Source: Bradyrhizobium sp. SZCCT0148
Lineage (GTDB): Bacteria; Pseudomonadota; Alphaproteobacteria; Rhizobiales; Xanthobacteraceae
Assembly (NCBI RefSeq): GCF_018129985.1
Contig: NZ_JAFCKT010000003.1
Location: forward strand, 528,501-592,500
Length of the DNA: 64,000 nucleotides
Reading direction: 5' to 3'
The position numbers and the translations under genes were made by a program. How positions within the stretch are numbered: the first letter of the stretch is position 1; each line of letters starts with the position of its first letter. A model generated the notes under the pieces. The model did no database searches. It had not been told where the DNA came from and saw only the letters and a list, made by a program, of their open reading frames with translations. Below are positions 33,819 through 43,608 of this stretch, piece after piece.

Positions 33819-34313
33819 TCAGGGCGCTTTTGCGGCGGGTACCCCCAGGAAGGAATCATACAATAGCCCCGCCACCCCAGCAACGATGGCCACGTCCGCG
33901 AGGTTAAACACATACCAATTATAGGTATTTCCCCCGATCTCGATGTGGAGCAGGGCGAAATCGACCACCGCGCCGTAGGCCAGGCGGTCGATGCCGTTGC
34001 CGATGGCGCCGCCGATGATCAGCCCCAGCGCGACCGTGGCAAGCCGGGTGTGCGAGCGTGCCATCCAGATCGCCAAGGCGACCACGGCGATGGCCTTGAC
34101 GGCCATCAGCGCCCACTGCGCCGCCTGGCTGTCGTTCTGGAGCCAGCCGAAACTGATGCCGATATTCCAGGCCAGCACCAGGTCGAAGAACGGCGTCACC
34201 TTCACCACGCCGCGACGAGCGAGGTCGAACCCGTTCAGCAGCCAGAGTTTTGAGGCCTGGTCGGCCACCAGCGTGACCAGGGCCGCGAGGATGCCGGCGC
34301 GGAGCGGGGCCAT
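33819..34313 (-). CDS. lspA: lipoprotein signal peptidase LspA
   Basis: A 164-aa inner-membrane aspartyl protease that cleaves signal peptides from diacylated prolipoproteins; it is the target of globomycin. The catalytic aspartates are D109 in GNGIDRL and D140 in VFNLADVAI, and four hydrophobic helices are visible. The early DQASK (18-22) and WNIGISFG (49-56) are conserved family motifs. It follows ileS by ten bases in the classical ribF-ileS-lspA order and probably belongs to the same transcript. Confidence 0.95.
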   Translation of the reverse strand: MAPLRAGILAALVTLVADQASKLWLLNGFDLARRGVVKVTPFFDLVLAWNIGISFGWLQNDSQAAQWALMAVKAIAVVALAIWMARSHTRLATVALGLIIGGAIGNGIDRLAYGAVVDFALLHIEIGGNTYNWYVFNLADVAIVAGVAGLLYDSFLGVPAAKAP

Positions 34314-34323
34314 GGCCTGCCGA

Positions 34324-37323
34324 TCAGACGCTCACGCCCAACGACTTCCACTCGCGCAGCGCCTGTGCGTCGCGCGGGGTGACGTCGGGGTATTCAGCGT
34401 CTTCACCGACCGTCGGGGAGATCTTCCAGGAGCGGGCGCATTTGGTGCCGACCGCCTTCTCCACCACGACCGCGACCCCGGGCACGGCATCGAGCCGGAA
34501 TGCCGAAGCCGGCGCCTCGCTCTCACGCACCTCGTAATTCGAGGTGATGCAGATCTCGGCGAGGTCGACGTCGAACAGCGTCATCAGCATGTCCCGGTCG
34601 GCGACGTAGATCACCGGTGACGCCTCCAGCGACGAGCCGATGTTCTTGGCGGCCCGTTCAAGCTCGAGCGCGCCTGTGACGACGCGGCGGACGTTGCGGA
34701 TCGTTTCCCATTTCGCGGCGAGCTTGTCGTCGCGCAAGCCTTCGAGATCGGTCGGGAACAGCGTCAGATGCACCGACGGTTCGGCGTCGGGCCGGAACAT
34801 GCGCCAGCCCTCCTCCGCGGTGAAACTGAGGATCGGCGCCAGCCATTTCAGGACCGAGGCGCACAGCAGGTCGATCGTGGTCAGCGCCGCTTTGCGCGTC
34901 AGCGACGACGGCGGATCGCAATACAGCGTGTCCTTGCGGATGTCGAAGTAGAACGCCGAGAGCTCGCTGTTGAGGAAGGCGGACAGGGTGGCGACCACGG
35001 TCTTGTAATCGAATTCCCGATAGGCCTTGTCGACGGCGGCGGCGCGCACGGCGAGTTCGTGCAGCATCAGCCGCTCGAGCTCGGGCATCTCGGCCGGCGC
35101 GACCGCGTCAGCCGGCTTGTAATGATGCAGCGTGCCGAGCATCCAGCGCACGGTGTTGCGCAGCTTGCGATAGGTCTCGACGGTGTTCTTCAGGATCTCG
35201 GGACCGATGCGCTGGTCGTCGGTGTAGTCGCAGGACGCGACCCAGAGCCGGAGGATGTCGGCACCGGATTCCTTGATGACCGACTGCGGCTCGATGGTGT
35301 TGCCGAGCGACTTCGACATCTTGCGGCCGTCCTCGGCCTGGGTGAAGCCGTGGGTCAGCACGATGTCGTAGGGAGCCCGGCCGCGGGTGCCGCAGCTCTC
35401 CAGCAGCGAGGAGTGGAACCAGCCGCGATGCTGGTCCGAGCCTTCGAGGTACATCACCGTGTCGGTGCCGCCATCGACCTTGCGCTTGATGCCTGATAGC
35501 CCCGGGAAGTGCACGGGGTCTTCGAGCACGAAGGCGTGCGTCGAGCCGGAATCGAACCAGACGTCGAGAATGTCGTCGACCTTCTGCCAGTCTTCGCTCG
35601 CGCGCGGCCCAAGGAAGCGCTCGCGGGCGCCCTTCGCGTACCAGGCATCGGCGCCTTCCTGCTCGAAGGCGTCGCCGATCCGTGCGTTCACTGCCTCGTC
35701 CTGCAGGATCTCGGCGGAGCCGTCGCCCTTTTCACGCACGAACACGGCGATCGGCACGCCCCAGGCGCGCTGGCGCGAGATCACCCAATCGGGCCGCGCC
35801 TCGATCATGCCGTTGATACGGTTTTCGCCCGACGGCGGCACCCATTGCGTCACCGAGATCGCGTGCAGCGCGCGGGCGCGGAGCGTGTCGCCAGACTTGC
35901 TCTTGCCGCTCATCGCGACATCCTTGTCCATCGCGATGAACCATTGCGGCGTGTTGCGGAAGATCACCGGCTTCTTGGAGCGCCAGGAGTGCGGATATTG
36001 GTGCTTGAGCCGGCCGCGCGCCAGCAGCATGCCTCTTTCGACGAGCGCCTTGATCACGGCCTCGTTGGCATCGCCCTTCTCGCCCTTGTCGTTGATGACA
36101 CGCTTGCCGGTGAACCCCGGCGCATGATCGGTGTAGGCGCCGTTCTCGTCGACGGTATAGGGGATCGCCGTGGTGATGCCGCGCGCGTCGAGATCGCGCG
36201 CCTGTGCCATCCAGACGTCGAAGTCCTCGCGGCCATGGCCGGGCGCGGTGTGCACGAAGCCGGTGCCGGTGTCGTCGGTGACGTGGTCACCGGGCAGCAG
36301 CGGCACGACGAAGTCGTAACCGCCGGCAAGGCCCTTCAGCGGATGGGCGCATTCGATCGCGTCCATGGTGTCGCCGGGGACGTCGCGCACCTTCTCGAAG
36401 GCCGTCACGCGAGCCTGCTTGAAGACCTCTTCGGCGAGCGCGTCGGCAAGGATCAGCAGATCGCCGGTCCTCGTCCAGTTGTCGGCGGGCGCGTCCGTCA
36501 CCTTGTAAAGGCCATAGGCGATCTTCGGCGAGAACGAGATGGCGCGGTTGCCCGGCAGCGTCCAGGGCGTGGTGGTCCAGATCACGACGCTGGCGGTGGC
36601 AAGCGCACCATGCGCGGGCGAGGTGACCGGGAATTTTACCCACACCGTATCGGAGGTGTGGTCCTCGTACTCGACCTCGGCTTCGGCGAGCGCGGTCTTC
36701 TCGACCACGCTCCACATCACCGGCTTGGAGCCGCGATACAGCGTGCCGTTGGCGGCGAACTTCATCAGCTCGCGCGCGATCTGGGCTTCGGCCGGGAAGC
36801 TCATGGTGGCGTAGGGATGATCCCAGTCGCCGATGACGCCGAGGCGCTTGAACTCCTCGCGCTGCACGCCGAGCCAATGCGTGGCGTAGGCGCGGCATTC
36901 CTTCCGGAAATCGATCATCGCGGTCGAGTCGCGGAAATCGGGCTTCTGCTTGCCCTTCTTCCGGTAGTGCTCTTCCTCGACCTTCCACTCGATCGGCAGG
37001 CCGTGGCAGTCCCAGCCGGGCACATAGTTGGAATCGAAGCCGAGCATCTGCTGACTCTTGGTAACGAGATCCTTCAGGATCTTGTTCAGCGCCGTGCCGA
37101 TATGGATGTTGCCGTTGGCGTAGGGCGGGCCGTCATGCAGCACGAACTTGGCGCGGCCCTTCGCGTTCTCACGCAGCTTCTCGTAGAGGCCGATCTCGTA
37201 CCAGCGCTTGAGGATCTCCGGCTCGCGCTGCGGCAGGCCCGCGCGCATCGGGAATTCGGTCTGCGGCAGGAACAGGGTCTTGGAATAGTCTTTGGTGGCT
37301 GACTTTTGCGGCTTTTCGGACAT
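34324..37323 (-). CDS. ileS: isoleucyl-tRNA synthetase IleS
   Basis: A 999-aa class I synthetase. The N-terminal HIGH-type signature is [15 protein letters not shown], followed by [13 protein letters not shown]. The CP1 editing domain contains [24 protein letters not shown] and [17 protein letters not shown]. The second signature is KMSKSLGN near residue 690. The C-terminal anticodon-binding part has [13 protein letters not shown]; the C-terminal zinc motif of long IleRS forms is not evident. No T-box or other leader was recognised upstream. It is downstream of ribF in the conserved order. Confidence 0.97.
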   Translation of the reverse strand: MSEKPQKSATKDYSKTLFLPQTEFPMRAGLPQREPEILKRWYEIGLYEKLRENAKGRAKFVLHDGPPYANGNIHIGTALNKILKDLVTKSQQMLGFDSNYVPGWDCHGLPIEWKVEEEHYRKKGKQKPDFRDSTAMIDFRKECRAYATHWLGVQREEFKRLGVIGDWDHPYATMSFPAEAQIARELMKFAANGTLYRGSKPVMWSVVEKTALAEAEVEYEDHTSDTVWVKFPVTSPAHGALATASVVIWTTTPWTLPGNRAISFSPKIAYGLYKVTDAPADNWTRTGDLLILADALAEEVFKQARVTAFEKVRDVPGDTMDAIECAHPLKGLAGGYDFVVPLLPGDHVTDDTGTGFVHTAPGHGREDFDVWMAQARDLDARGITTAIPYTVDENGAYTDHAPGFTGKRVINDKGEKGDANEAVIKALVERGMLLARGRLKHQYPHSWRSKKPVIFRNTPQWFIAMDKDVAMSGKSKSGDTLRARALHAISVTQWVPPSGENRINGMIEARPDWVISRQRAWGVPIAVFVREKGDGSAEILQDEAVNARIGDAFEQEGADAWYAKGARERFLGPRASEDWQKVDDILDVWFDSGSTHAFVLEDPVHFPGLSGIKRKVDGGTDTVMYLEGSDQHRGWFHSSLLESCGTRGRAPYDIVLTHGFTQAEDGRKMSKSLGNTIEPQSVIKESGADILRLWVASCDYTDDQRIGPEILKNTVETYRKLRNTVRWMLGTLHHYKPADAVAPAEMPELERLMLHELAVRAAAVDKAYREFDYKTVVATLSAFLNSELSAFYFDIRKDTLYCDPPSSLTRKAALTTIDLLCASVLKWLAPILSFTAEEGWRMFRPDAEPSVHLTLFPTDLEGLRDDKLAAKWETIRNVRRVVTGALELERAAKNIGSSLEASPVIYVADRDMLMTLFDVDLAEICITSNYEVRESEAPASAFRLDAVPGVAVVVEKAVGTKCARSWKISPTVGEDAEYPDVTPRDAQALREWKSLGVSV

Positions 37324-37526
37324 GAGGCTGACTGGCTCGGAATGGCGCGGGAACGGATGGCGATGCGGAATCGCGGGGGTGAAACGACGAAATCCCGGTC
37401 TTGCGCCGAGCCGAAAGCTCAGGCGGAAGCCGGGCCGCTAATCCCTATGATGCGCCGCGCAAACATGGGCACTCCATAGCAGGGGGCCAAGGGAAGCGCA
37501 AAGGTTCGGGGAGTCAGGTCCGGCCT

Positions 37527-38498
37527 TCAATCGACGGCGCCGAGCCGCGGGAATAGGTCCGGGGCGGCGGCCAGGATGGCGCGGGCACGGGCGGAATCGT
37601 CGTCCATCTGCCGGATCAGGGCCTCTACACCATCGAATTTCAGCTCCTCGCGGATGAAGCCGACAAAGGCGCAGTCCAGCTCCTGCCCGTAGAGGTCGCC
37701 CTTGAAGTCGAACAGGAAGATTTCGAGCAGGGGCGCGCCATTATCAAAGGTCGGGCGGCGGCCGAAGCTTGCCACCCCCTCGAGCCGCTCGGGCCCGCGG
37801 CCGACACGCACCGCATAGATGCCGTGCTTCAGCCCGCAATTGGCATCCAGGCGGATGTTGGCGGTGGGATAGCCGAGATCGCGGCCGCGCTTCTCGCCAT
37901 GGATCACCTCGCCGGTGATGAACCAGGGCGCGCCCAGCATGGTGGTGGCCTCGCCGAGGAGGCCTTCGGCGAGAGCAATCCGGATCGCGCTGGAGGACAC
38001 CGGCCGCTCGTCAATATCGACATGGGGCTGCACGTCGACCTCGATGCCGAGCCGGGGCGCCTCGTTGACGAGAAGACTCGGCGAGCCGACCCGTCCCTTG
38101 CCGAAATGGAAGTCGTAGCCGACCGCAATCCCGCTGACGCCAAGCCGCCCGATCAGGTCATGGTGAATGAAGTCTTGCGCGCTGGTTCCGGCACGAGCCT
38201 TGTCGAAGGTCATGACCACGGCGCCGGCAAGCCCGGTGCCGGCCAGAAGCCGCAGCTTGGCCCGCTCGTCCGTCAGGCGGAATTGAGGGGTATTGGGGCT
38301 GAAAAAACGCCGCGGATGCGGCTCGAATGTCAAAGCCATCGCCGGTCGGCCCTGGGCCCGGCCCATTTCCACGGCTGCGGCGATCACGGCGCGATGGCCG
38401 AGATGGACCCCGTCGAAATTGCCCATGGCGACCACGGCACCCCTTGGAATGGCGGAGTCCGGCGTGGTGTCGCGGATAACGGTAAAATGCGGAGCCAT
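37527..38498 (-). CDS. ribF: bifunctional riboflavin kinase/FAD synthetase RibF
   Basis: A 323-aa enzyme converting riboflavin to FMN and FMN to FAD. The N-terminal adenylyltransferase half contains AMGNFDGVHLGHRAVI (the HxGH nucleotidyl-transfer motif) and TFEPHPRRFFSP. The C-terminal flavokinase half contains GYPTANIRLDA and HGIYAVRV, and the conserved FDFKGDLYGQELDCAFVGFI. ATG at 38496-38498 (MAPHFTVIRD) is preferred over the longer frame to 38561. It begins the ribF-ileS-lspA series. An FMN riboswitch at the far right edge probably controls a different riboflavin gene. Confidence 0.95.
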   Translation of the reverse strand: MAPHFTVIRDTTPDSAIPRGAVVAMGNFDGVHLGHRAVIAAAVEMGRAQGRPAMALTFEPHPRRFFSPNTPQFRLTDERAKLRLLAGTGLAGAVVMTFDKARAGTSAQDFIHHDLIGRLGVSGIAVGYDFHFGKGRVGSPSLLVNEAPRLGIEVDVQPHVDIDERPVSSSAIRIALAEGLLGEATTMLGAPWFITGEVIHGEKRGRDLGYPTANIRLDANCGLKHGIYAVRVGRGPERLEGVASFGRRPTFDNGAPLLEIFLFDFKGDLYGQELDCAFVGFIREELKFDGVEALIRQMDDDSARARAILAAAPDLFPRLGAVD

Positions 38499-38727
38499 CA
38501 GGGGAATTCTCGAACCGGCGGGACCGCCGGGACCGTGGCGCGACCGGCCGGATGAAGTCAAGCGGGAGGGGGCGGCGGGATCGAATGCGATTTCAGTCCT
38601 TGGGGGGCGTCCCCAATTAACGCGCTGTTTAACGCCTTGGTGCTAGTCCTTGGGCGTGGAACTGCCGGGGCTTCGGGCCGGGGCAGGTCTGATCGTAATA
38701 TTCCTGGTTTGCGTTGGGGGAGTCGAG

Positions 38728-39123
38728 ATGGCGGTTGATTTGTCGATGCCGGTTTTGGTGGTGGATGACTACAGCACCATGATCCGTATCATCAGGAATC
38801 TGCTGAAGCAGCTTGGCTTCGAGAACATCGATGATGCCAGCGATGGTTCGGCAGCGCTGAACAAGATGCGCGGCAAGAAGTACGGGCTCGTGATCTCCGA
38901 CTGGAACATGGAGCCGATGACGGGCTACGACCTGCTGCGCGAAGTGCGCGCGGATCCGAACCTCGCCACCACGCCCTTCATCATGATCACGGCGGAATCC
39001 AAGACCGAGAACGTGATCGCGGCCAAGAAGGCCGGCGTGAACAACTACATCGTCAAGCCGTTCAACGCGGCGACGCTGAAGACCAAGATCGAGGCGGTCT
39101 TCCCGGACATGGCGAGCGCGTAA
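38728..39123 (+). CDS. single-domain response regulator of CheY type
   Basis: A 131-aa receiver with all phosphorylation residues: D13 and D14 (VVDDYSTM), phosphoacceptor D58 (VISDWNMEPM), T88 (MITAES) and K110 (YIVKPFN). No output domain follows. The DWNMEPMTG sequence is the one found in flagellar-motor-binding CheY proteins. ATG at 38728 is preceded by GGGGGAGTCGAG. No cheA or receptor genes lie nearby. The upstream region has TTAA-N8-TTAAC at 38617-38633, a near-miss to the CtrA consensus. Confidence 0.9.
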   Translation: MAVDLSMPVLVVDDYSTMIRIIRNLLKQLGFENIDDASDGSAALNKMRGKKYGLVISDWNMEPMTGYDLLREVRADPNLATTPFIMITAESKTENVIAAKKAGVNNYIVKPFNAATLKTKIEAVFPDMASA

Positions 39124-39159
39124 GCGCGCTCCTCTCCGGATCAGCAATTTTCCATCGAG

Positions 39160-39250
39160 GTCGTGATGCCCGGGCTTGTCCCGGGCATCCACGTTCTTGA
39201 TGCTGGAGATAAGACGTAGATGGCGGGGTCAAGACCCGGCCATGACGACG
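39160..39250. repeat. dispersed palindromic repeat, family B (TGCCCGGGCTTGTCCCGGGCA), copy 1
   Basis: Two joined hairpins: the first stem is TGCCCGGG/CCCGGGCA with loop CTTGT, the second GCGGGGTCAAGACCCGGC. Related copies are at 57741-57864 and 59474-59560. It separates the CheY gene from the convergent HAD gene. Confidence 0.88.
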
Positions 39251-39284
39251 TCTGGGCTTAAGGCGCGCGCGGTCAGCGGCGCCA

Positions 39285-40139
39285 TCACCACTTCAATTCG
39301 CGCATCAGCGCCTTCGGCGGGTGGCCGAACAATTCCATCACCGAATTCGGGTCGAGCTGGTCGAGGCCCTCGAACTCCTCGGCATGGATGCCGCGGGTGA
39401 CGAACAGGCAGTCGATGCCGAATTCGCGCGCGCCGGTCAGGTCGGTGCGAACGGAGTCGCCGATCGCCAGCACTTTTTTCCGGTCGATCGGATGGCCCTG
39501 GCGCTCACCGGCGAGTGCCATTGCGCGCTCGTAGATCGGGCGGTGCGGCTTGCCGTAGAAGATCACTTCGCCGCCGAGCTCGCGGTAGAGCTCCGCGATG
39601 GCGCCGGCGCAATAGATCAGCCGGTCGCCGCGTTCCACCACGATGTCGGGGTTGGCGCAGACCAGCGTCAGCTTGCGCTCGCGCGCCTTCAACATCATGC
39701 CGCGATAATCTTCCGCCGTTTCGGTCTCGTCGTCATAGAGGCCGGTGCAGACGATGTAGTCGGCTTCCTCCAGCGGCGCGGTCTTCGCATCGAGACCGCG
39801 ATAGATCGAGTTGTCGCGGTCGGGGCCGAGCCAGAACATCTTGCGGCCGGGATGCTCGGCGACATAGAGCCGGGTCAGGTCGCCCGATGAAACGATCGCG
39901 TCATAGGTCTCGTCGGCGACGCCGAGCTTGCGCAATTGCCGCTGTACGCTGTCCGCCGGCCGCGGTGCGTTGGTGATCAGGATCACCGTACCCCCGCGGC
40001 TGCGATAGGTGTGCAGCGCCTCGCAGGCTTCGGGGAAGGATTCGAGGCCGTTGTGGACGACGCCCCAGATGTCGCTGAGCACGACATCGACGCCGACCAC
40101 GAGCTCGCGCAGGCTTTCGGCAAAATGCAGCGTGGTCAT
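39285..40139 (-). CDS. HAD superfamily IIA hydrolase (TIGR01459 type)
   Basis: A 284-aa haloacid-dehalogenase-fold phosphatase of the subfamily that includes NagD. Nucleophile D23 lies in LSDIWGVVHNG, motif II is TNAPRP (Asn-Ala-Pro), Lys in YGKPH (near 200) is the phosphate anchor, and GDSVRTDLTGA (near 226) is the metal site. Members of this IIA branch in alphaproteobacteria have no confirmed substrate; a sugar phosphate or nucleotide monophosphate is plausible. ATG at 40137-40139. It is followed by the EAL gene upstream on the same strand. Confidence 0.88.
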   Translation of the reverse strand: MTTLHFAESLRELVVGVDVVLSDIWGVVHNGLESFPEACEALHTYRSRGGTVILITNAPRPADSVQRQLRKLGVADETYDAIVSSGDLTRLYVAEHPGRKMFWLGPDRDNSIYRGLDAKTAPLEEADYIVCTGLYDDETETAEDYRGMMLKARERKLTLVCANPDIVVERGDRLIYCAGAIAELYRELGGEVIFYGKPHRPIYERAMALAGERQGHPIDRKKVLAIGDSVRTDLTGAREFGIDCLFVTRGIHAEEFEGLDQLDPNSVMELFGHPPKALMRELKW

Positions 40140-40154
40140 GATGCGCGCGGCCGA

Positions 40155-41657
40155 TCAGATGCGGCGCGCGAGAGCCGCGTTGCCGGTGATGCGTTGCGCC
40201 GGAGGAGCGGCCGACGTCTCGGCAGATGTCGCGCCTGGGCTGGGGGGAGCGGAGCCATTGGATCCCTGAATATCCTGCGCCTGGGTCGGCGCGGCCCCGC
40301 CGGTAGCAGATGCCCCCTCCGGCCGCAATGGCCGGGGCGGCGCGAACAGGAAGCCCTGGCCGAACCGCACGTCATAGTCGAGCAGGTCCACGACCGCGCG
40401 CTCGCCTTCGATCCGTTCCGCGATCAGGTCGATGCCGAAGCGGCCGAGCAGGTCGGAGAGGTCGGAAGGATGGATGTCCGAGGTCGAGGCCTGCCTGGGG
40501 TCGAGCAGCAGCGTGGCTGGAACCTTGATGAAGCGCACGCCGCGGTCGGCCAGCTCGCGCGGCTCGATCCTGAGATCCGTGACGTGGTCGATCGAGAAAC
40601 GGAAGCCGCGCTGGGCCAGTGCGGCGAGGTTCTCGGTCTCGGCCGGGCCGAGATTGCGGAAGGTCGATTGCTTGAACTCCAGCACCAGCGAGGGCGCCAG
40701 CGCCCGGTTGGCTTCGAGGAAGTCGAGGCATTGCGCGAAGGTGGTGGAATTGCCGAGGGTGGACGCTGCGACGTTGCAGAACACGCCGACGTCCTTGTTG
40801 CGCACCATCAGGCGCCGCAGCACCTGCACACAGCGCAGCATGACCATGTTGTCGATGCGCCCGATCAGCCCCGACGCTTCCGCGATGCTGATGAACTCCT
40901 CGGCGGCGATCAGCTGGTCGCGCTCGTCGCGCAGGCGCGTCACCGCTTCGTAGAACCGCACCTTGCGTTGCGGCAGCGTCACCATCGGCTGCAGGAAGAT
41001 GTCGACGCGGTTTTCGTCGATCGCGTTGCGCAGCGTCGCCAGCAATTGCGTCTGGTTGCGTCCGGCGGTCTGGACCGGCGTGGCGGTCTGGGGTTGGATC
41101 GACGGCGAAGGCCGCGGCTGCGCCACCGGAGGCGGGGGTGCCACAGGGAGCGGGGGCGGGGGGGCCGGCTGCTCCTCGAACGCCGTCATCAGGTCGATCT
41201 GCGCTTCCGGTTCTTGCCTGGCGATCGGAGCGGGAACGGGCGCCGGCGCATTGCCGGCCAACAGATCCTCATGGGTCGATACGGTGGTGGCGAGCTGCCT
41301 GACCAATCCGCCGAGCTCGTTGATCTCGCCGACCACCGACTGGATGCGGTCGGAGTTGGTCGAATTGGACGAGGCGATGCGGCCCTCGATCGCAGCCAGC
41401 CGGCGGCCGAACTCGGCCACCTGGCGGGCGAGGTCGGCGGTGCCACGCGACAGATCGGTAATCTGGCTGCCGACGTCGTTGCGGTCGCGCAGCCGCATCG
41501 ACACCGCGTTGTAGAGGATCAGGAAGGTCAGCGCGGTCAGCGCCACGATCGCGGATTCAATCCCGCTGATGCCGGCGACGGCGTAGAGCACAAGCCCGAG
41601 CGAGGCCGCGACCAGAACCATGCAGATGGCGATGAAGATCGTCGAAATGCGAATCAT
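40155..41657 (-). CDS. TipF-like membrane protein with a degenerate EAL domain
   Basis: A 500-aa protein. Two hydrophobic segments at the N-terminus (about 5-28 and 36-50) are followed by a coiled-coil (60-135), a Pro-rich linker (135-200) and an EAL domain (200-440). Key EAL residues: EAV at 237-239 in place of EAL; N295, E327, K378, E414 and Q434 present; but loop 6 DDFGTG is replaced by SIDHVTDL, with H358 for the second Asp. A catalytic metal ligand is therefore missing, so it should bind but not hydrolyse c-di-GMP (inference). Two TMs, coiled coil, Pro-rich linker and degenerate EAL match Caulobacter TipF, a flagellar assembly factor. The start is ATG at 41657. Confidence 0.8.
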   Translation of the reverse strand: MIRISTIFIAICMVLVAASLGLVLYAVAGISGIESAIVALTALTFLILYNAVSMRLRDRNDVGSQITDLSRGTADLARQVAEFGRRLAAIEGRIASSNSTNSDRIQSVVGEINELGGLVRQLATTVSTHEDLLAGNAPAPVPAPIARQEPEAQIDLMTAFEEQPAPPPPLPVAPPPPVAQPRPSPSIQPQTATPVQTAGRNQTQLLATLRNAIDENRVDIFLQPMVTLPQRKVRFYEAVTRLRDERDQLIAAEEFISIAEASGLIGRIDNMVMLRCVQVLRRLMVRNKDVGVFCNVAASTLGNSTTFAQCLDFLEANRALAPSLVLEFKQSTFRNLGPAETENLAALAQRGFRFSIDHVTDLRIEPRELADRGVRFIKVPATLLLDPRQASTSDIHPSDLSDLLGRFGIDLIAERIEGERAVVDLLDYDVRFGQGFLFAPPRPLRPEGASATGGAAPTQAQDIQGSNGSAPPSPGATSAETSAAPPAQRITGNAALARRI

Positions 41658-41805
41658 GCCGCGGTTACGCCTCAAGAGCTGACTGCCTCACCCGGGAAAA
41701 CACGGGTCGCCGTGCGAATCCGCCACGCCTCGCGCTCCCCCACGCCGCGAGACCTTAACATCATTGTTGATTCGAGGGGATAGCGCCCCGCTCTCGGACG
41801 CGCGG

Positions 41806-42936
41806 TCAGGCCGGCGCGGCGGCGCCGACGGTGTCGGCCGAGACAGCTTCGCGGGTGCCGAGCGGCTTGGGCTGCCCGGTGGTCGTATCGCTGAGCGTCT
41901 GCCGCTCGATCTCCGAATTCAGCTCCGCGCCGAACATGATGACGATGGCCGACATCCACATCCACGTCATCAGGCCGATGGCGGCGCCGAGCGAGCCGTA
42001 GGTCGCGTTGTAGTTGGCGAAGGCCGAGAGATACCAGGATAGCAGCGCTGACCCGGCAATCCAGAGGATGGCGGCGATGACTGCGCCGAAGCTGAGCCAC
42101 TGCCAACGGGGCGCATCGCGACTGGGCGCGAAGCGGTAAAGCACCGCAAGCGCCATGAGGAGGATGAGGAACATCAGCGGCCATCGTGCCAGCGCCACGA
42201 TCAGCTTGCTTTCGGGCGCCATGCCGAGATGATTGAGCGCGAGTGGGAAGGCGACGACAACCCCCACCATCACCAGAAGCGCCACGATGCTGCCGACCGT
42301 GAAGGCCAGCGACATCATGTTGAGCTTGATGAAGCTGCGCTTCTCGCGCTCTTCATAGGCGACATTGAGGGCGTCGAAGATCGCTTTGACGCCGGCATTG
42401 GCGCTCCAGATCGCAAGCAGAAGACCGAGCAGGAAGGTGGCACCGAGGGTGGTATTGCCGTTCGACACCACGCGCGCCACCTGGTCCTCGACAATCTGGA
42501 ACGAGCCTTGCGGCAGCATCGTCGCCAGCGTCTGCAGATTGGCGCTGATCGTCGCGGGATCGGCGAACAGGCCATATGAGGAAACCAGCGCCGTCACCGC
42601 CGGGAAGATCGCGAGCAGCCCGAAAAAGACGACGCCGCCCGCCGTCGCAAGCAGGCGATCATCGTCGATGCGCTGATAGGTGCGCCAGAAGATGTCCTTC
42701 CAGCCCGCCCAAGGTATCGCGAACGGGCTCTTCGCGTGGCGGCCACGACCGGGCTCCAGCGCCGCACCTGCGGGGTGAGTTTCCGGTGAATTGCCCTCGT
42801 TGTTGCGATGGTCTGATGGAGGTCCCGGACGGATCAGGCCGGAATCCTGAAGATAGCGCTCTGCGGTGAGCACAAAGACGGCGGTGGCTGCGACCAGGAG
42901 CCATGAGTCGAGCTGCTCGGAGCGCCGCACCGGCAT
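41806..42936 (-). CDS. YihY/BrkB family inner-membrane protein
   Basis: A 376-aa polytopic protein (about six to seven hydrophobic segments) of the YihY family, formerly annotated as ribonuclease BN. After an N-terminal helix, the family core begins DIFWRTYQRIDDDRLLATAGG and continues GVVFFGLLAIFPAVTALVSS. It also has ANAGVKAIFDALNVAYEERE and YGSLGAAIGLMTWMWMSAIV followed by GAELNSEIE. The protein probably acts in envelope integrity or lipid transport; the RNase claim has been withdrawn for the E. coli protein. ATG at 42934-42936. It lies two bases after the stop of a holin-like gene. Confidence 0.88.
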   Translation of the reverse strand: MPVRRSEQLDSWLLVAATAVFVLTAERYLQDSGLIRPGPPSDHRNNEGNSPETHPAGAALEPGRGRHAKSPFAIPWAGWKDIFWRTYQRIDDDRLLATAGGVVFFGLLAIFPAVTALVSSYGLFADPATISANLQTLATMLPQGSFQIVEDQVARVVSNGNTTLGATFLLGLLLAIWSANAGVKAIFDALNVAYEEREKRSFIKLNMMSLAFTVGSIVALLVMVGVVVAFPLALNHLGMAPESKLIVALARWPLMFLILLMALAVLYRFAPSRDAPRWQWLSFGAVIAAILWIAGSALLSWYLSAFANYNATYGSLGAAIGLMTWMWMSAIVIMFGAELNSEIERQTLSDTTTGQPKPLGTREAVSADTVGAAAPA

Positions 42937-42937
42937 T

Positions 42938-43519
42938 TCAGGTGTCCAATCTTTGGCCGTGCCGCCTGCGGCGCACCGCGGTGAACCCCGCAAGCCCAAC
43001 CGCCGCGAGCATCAGGCCAAGCTGCACGGGCCGCTTGGGGGGCCAGGCGGGTCGACCGTGGCGGCGTTCGCCCGGCGCGAGCGGCGCCAGGGGAATGGCG
43101 GTTGCGACTTCTTTCACCGCCTCTGTGACCGTTCCACGCGGAATCCGCGGCGTCGCGATGGCAACGCGCATCCGGCTGGCAAGCGGCACGATCGTCTTGG
43201 TCGGTCGCTTCATCATCGCCATCGCCACGCCGGCGCAGGCCGCGGTCAGCACCAGCAGCACGGCCGCGACGGCACCAAAGCCCCAGAACTGGCCATGGGT
43301 AATTGCAATCCAGCGATACAGGGCGATAAGGCCGACGAAGAAGGTCGCGATCAGAAACAGCCCGGCTGCCGCGAACAATCCGGCAGCCACCATATAGGAC
43401 GTTGCACGTCCCGTGGCCTGGCTGGTGCGGTCCCGCAGATAGGACTGGGCGGCGCGCCTGAGATGGTTGAGTTTCAGCGCCATGCCGGCGCGCAGCAATT
43501 CGCCCGATGGCGCGAGCAT
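42938..43519 (-). CDS. holin-like small membrane protein (phage_holin_3_6 / DUF1469 type)
   Basis: A 193-aa protein with two hydrophobic helices near residues 42-65 and 74-100 (YMVAAGLFAAAGLFLIATFF, and FGAVAAVLLVLTAACAGVAM). The amphipathic N-terminus is MLAPSGELLRAGMALKLNHL and the basic tail includes RRRRHGQRLDT. The pattern matches the DUF1469/holin superfamily proteins that commonly precede YihY-type genes (recalled). GGAGG eight bases before the ATG (43517-43519) is a strong ribosome binding site. The stop lies directly in front of the YihY start. There are no phage genes nearby, so a lysis role is unlikely. Confidence 0.72.
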   Translation of the reverse strand: MLAPSGELLRAGMALKLNHLRRAAQSYLRDRTSQATGRATSYMVAAGLFAAAGLFLIATFFVGLIALYRWIAITHGQFWGFGAVAAVLLVLTAACAGVAMAMMKRPTKTIVPLASRMRVAIATPRIPRGTVTEAVKEVATAIPLAPLAPGERRHGRPAWPPKRPVQLGLMLAAVGLAGFTAVRRRRHGQRLDT

Positions 43520-43608
43520 CTGGACATCCTCCAAAAGCGAGACGGTTCGTCGGGGGATGAACGTGGCGGAATTTGACTTGTTCCGTTGGAGCAGGAGTGC
43601 GTGACGGA

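Noticed and set aside
35509..37302. A 597-codon plus-strand frame opposite ileS
   Set aside because: Shadow of ileS; no motifs.
37324..37526. T-box or other leader for ileS
   Set aside because: The expected T-box sequence and stems were not seen, and ileS lies downstream of ribF.
38617..38633. CtrA site upstream of cheY
   Set aside because: The spacer between TTAA halves is eight bases, not seven, so it is mentioned only as a near miss.
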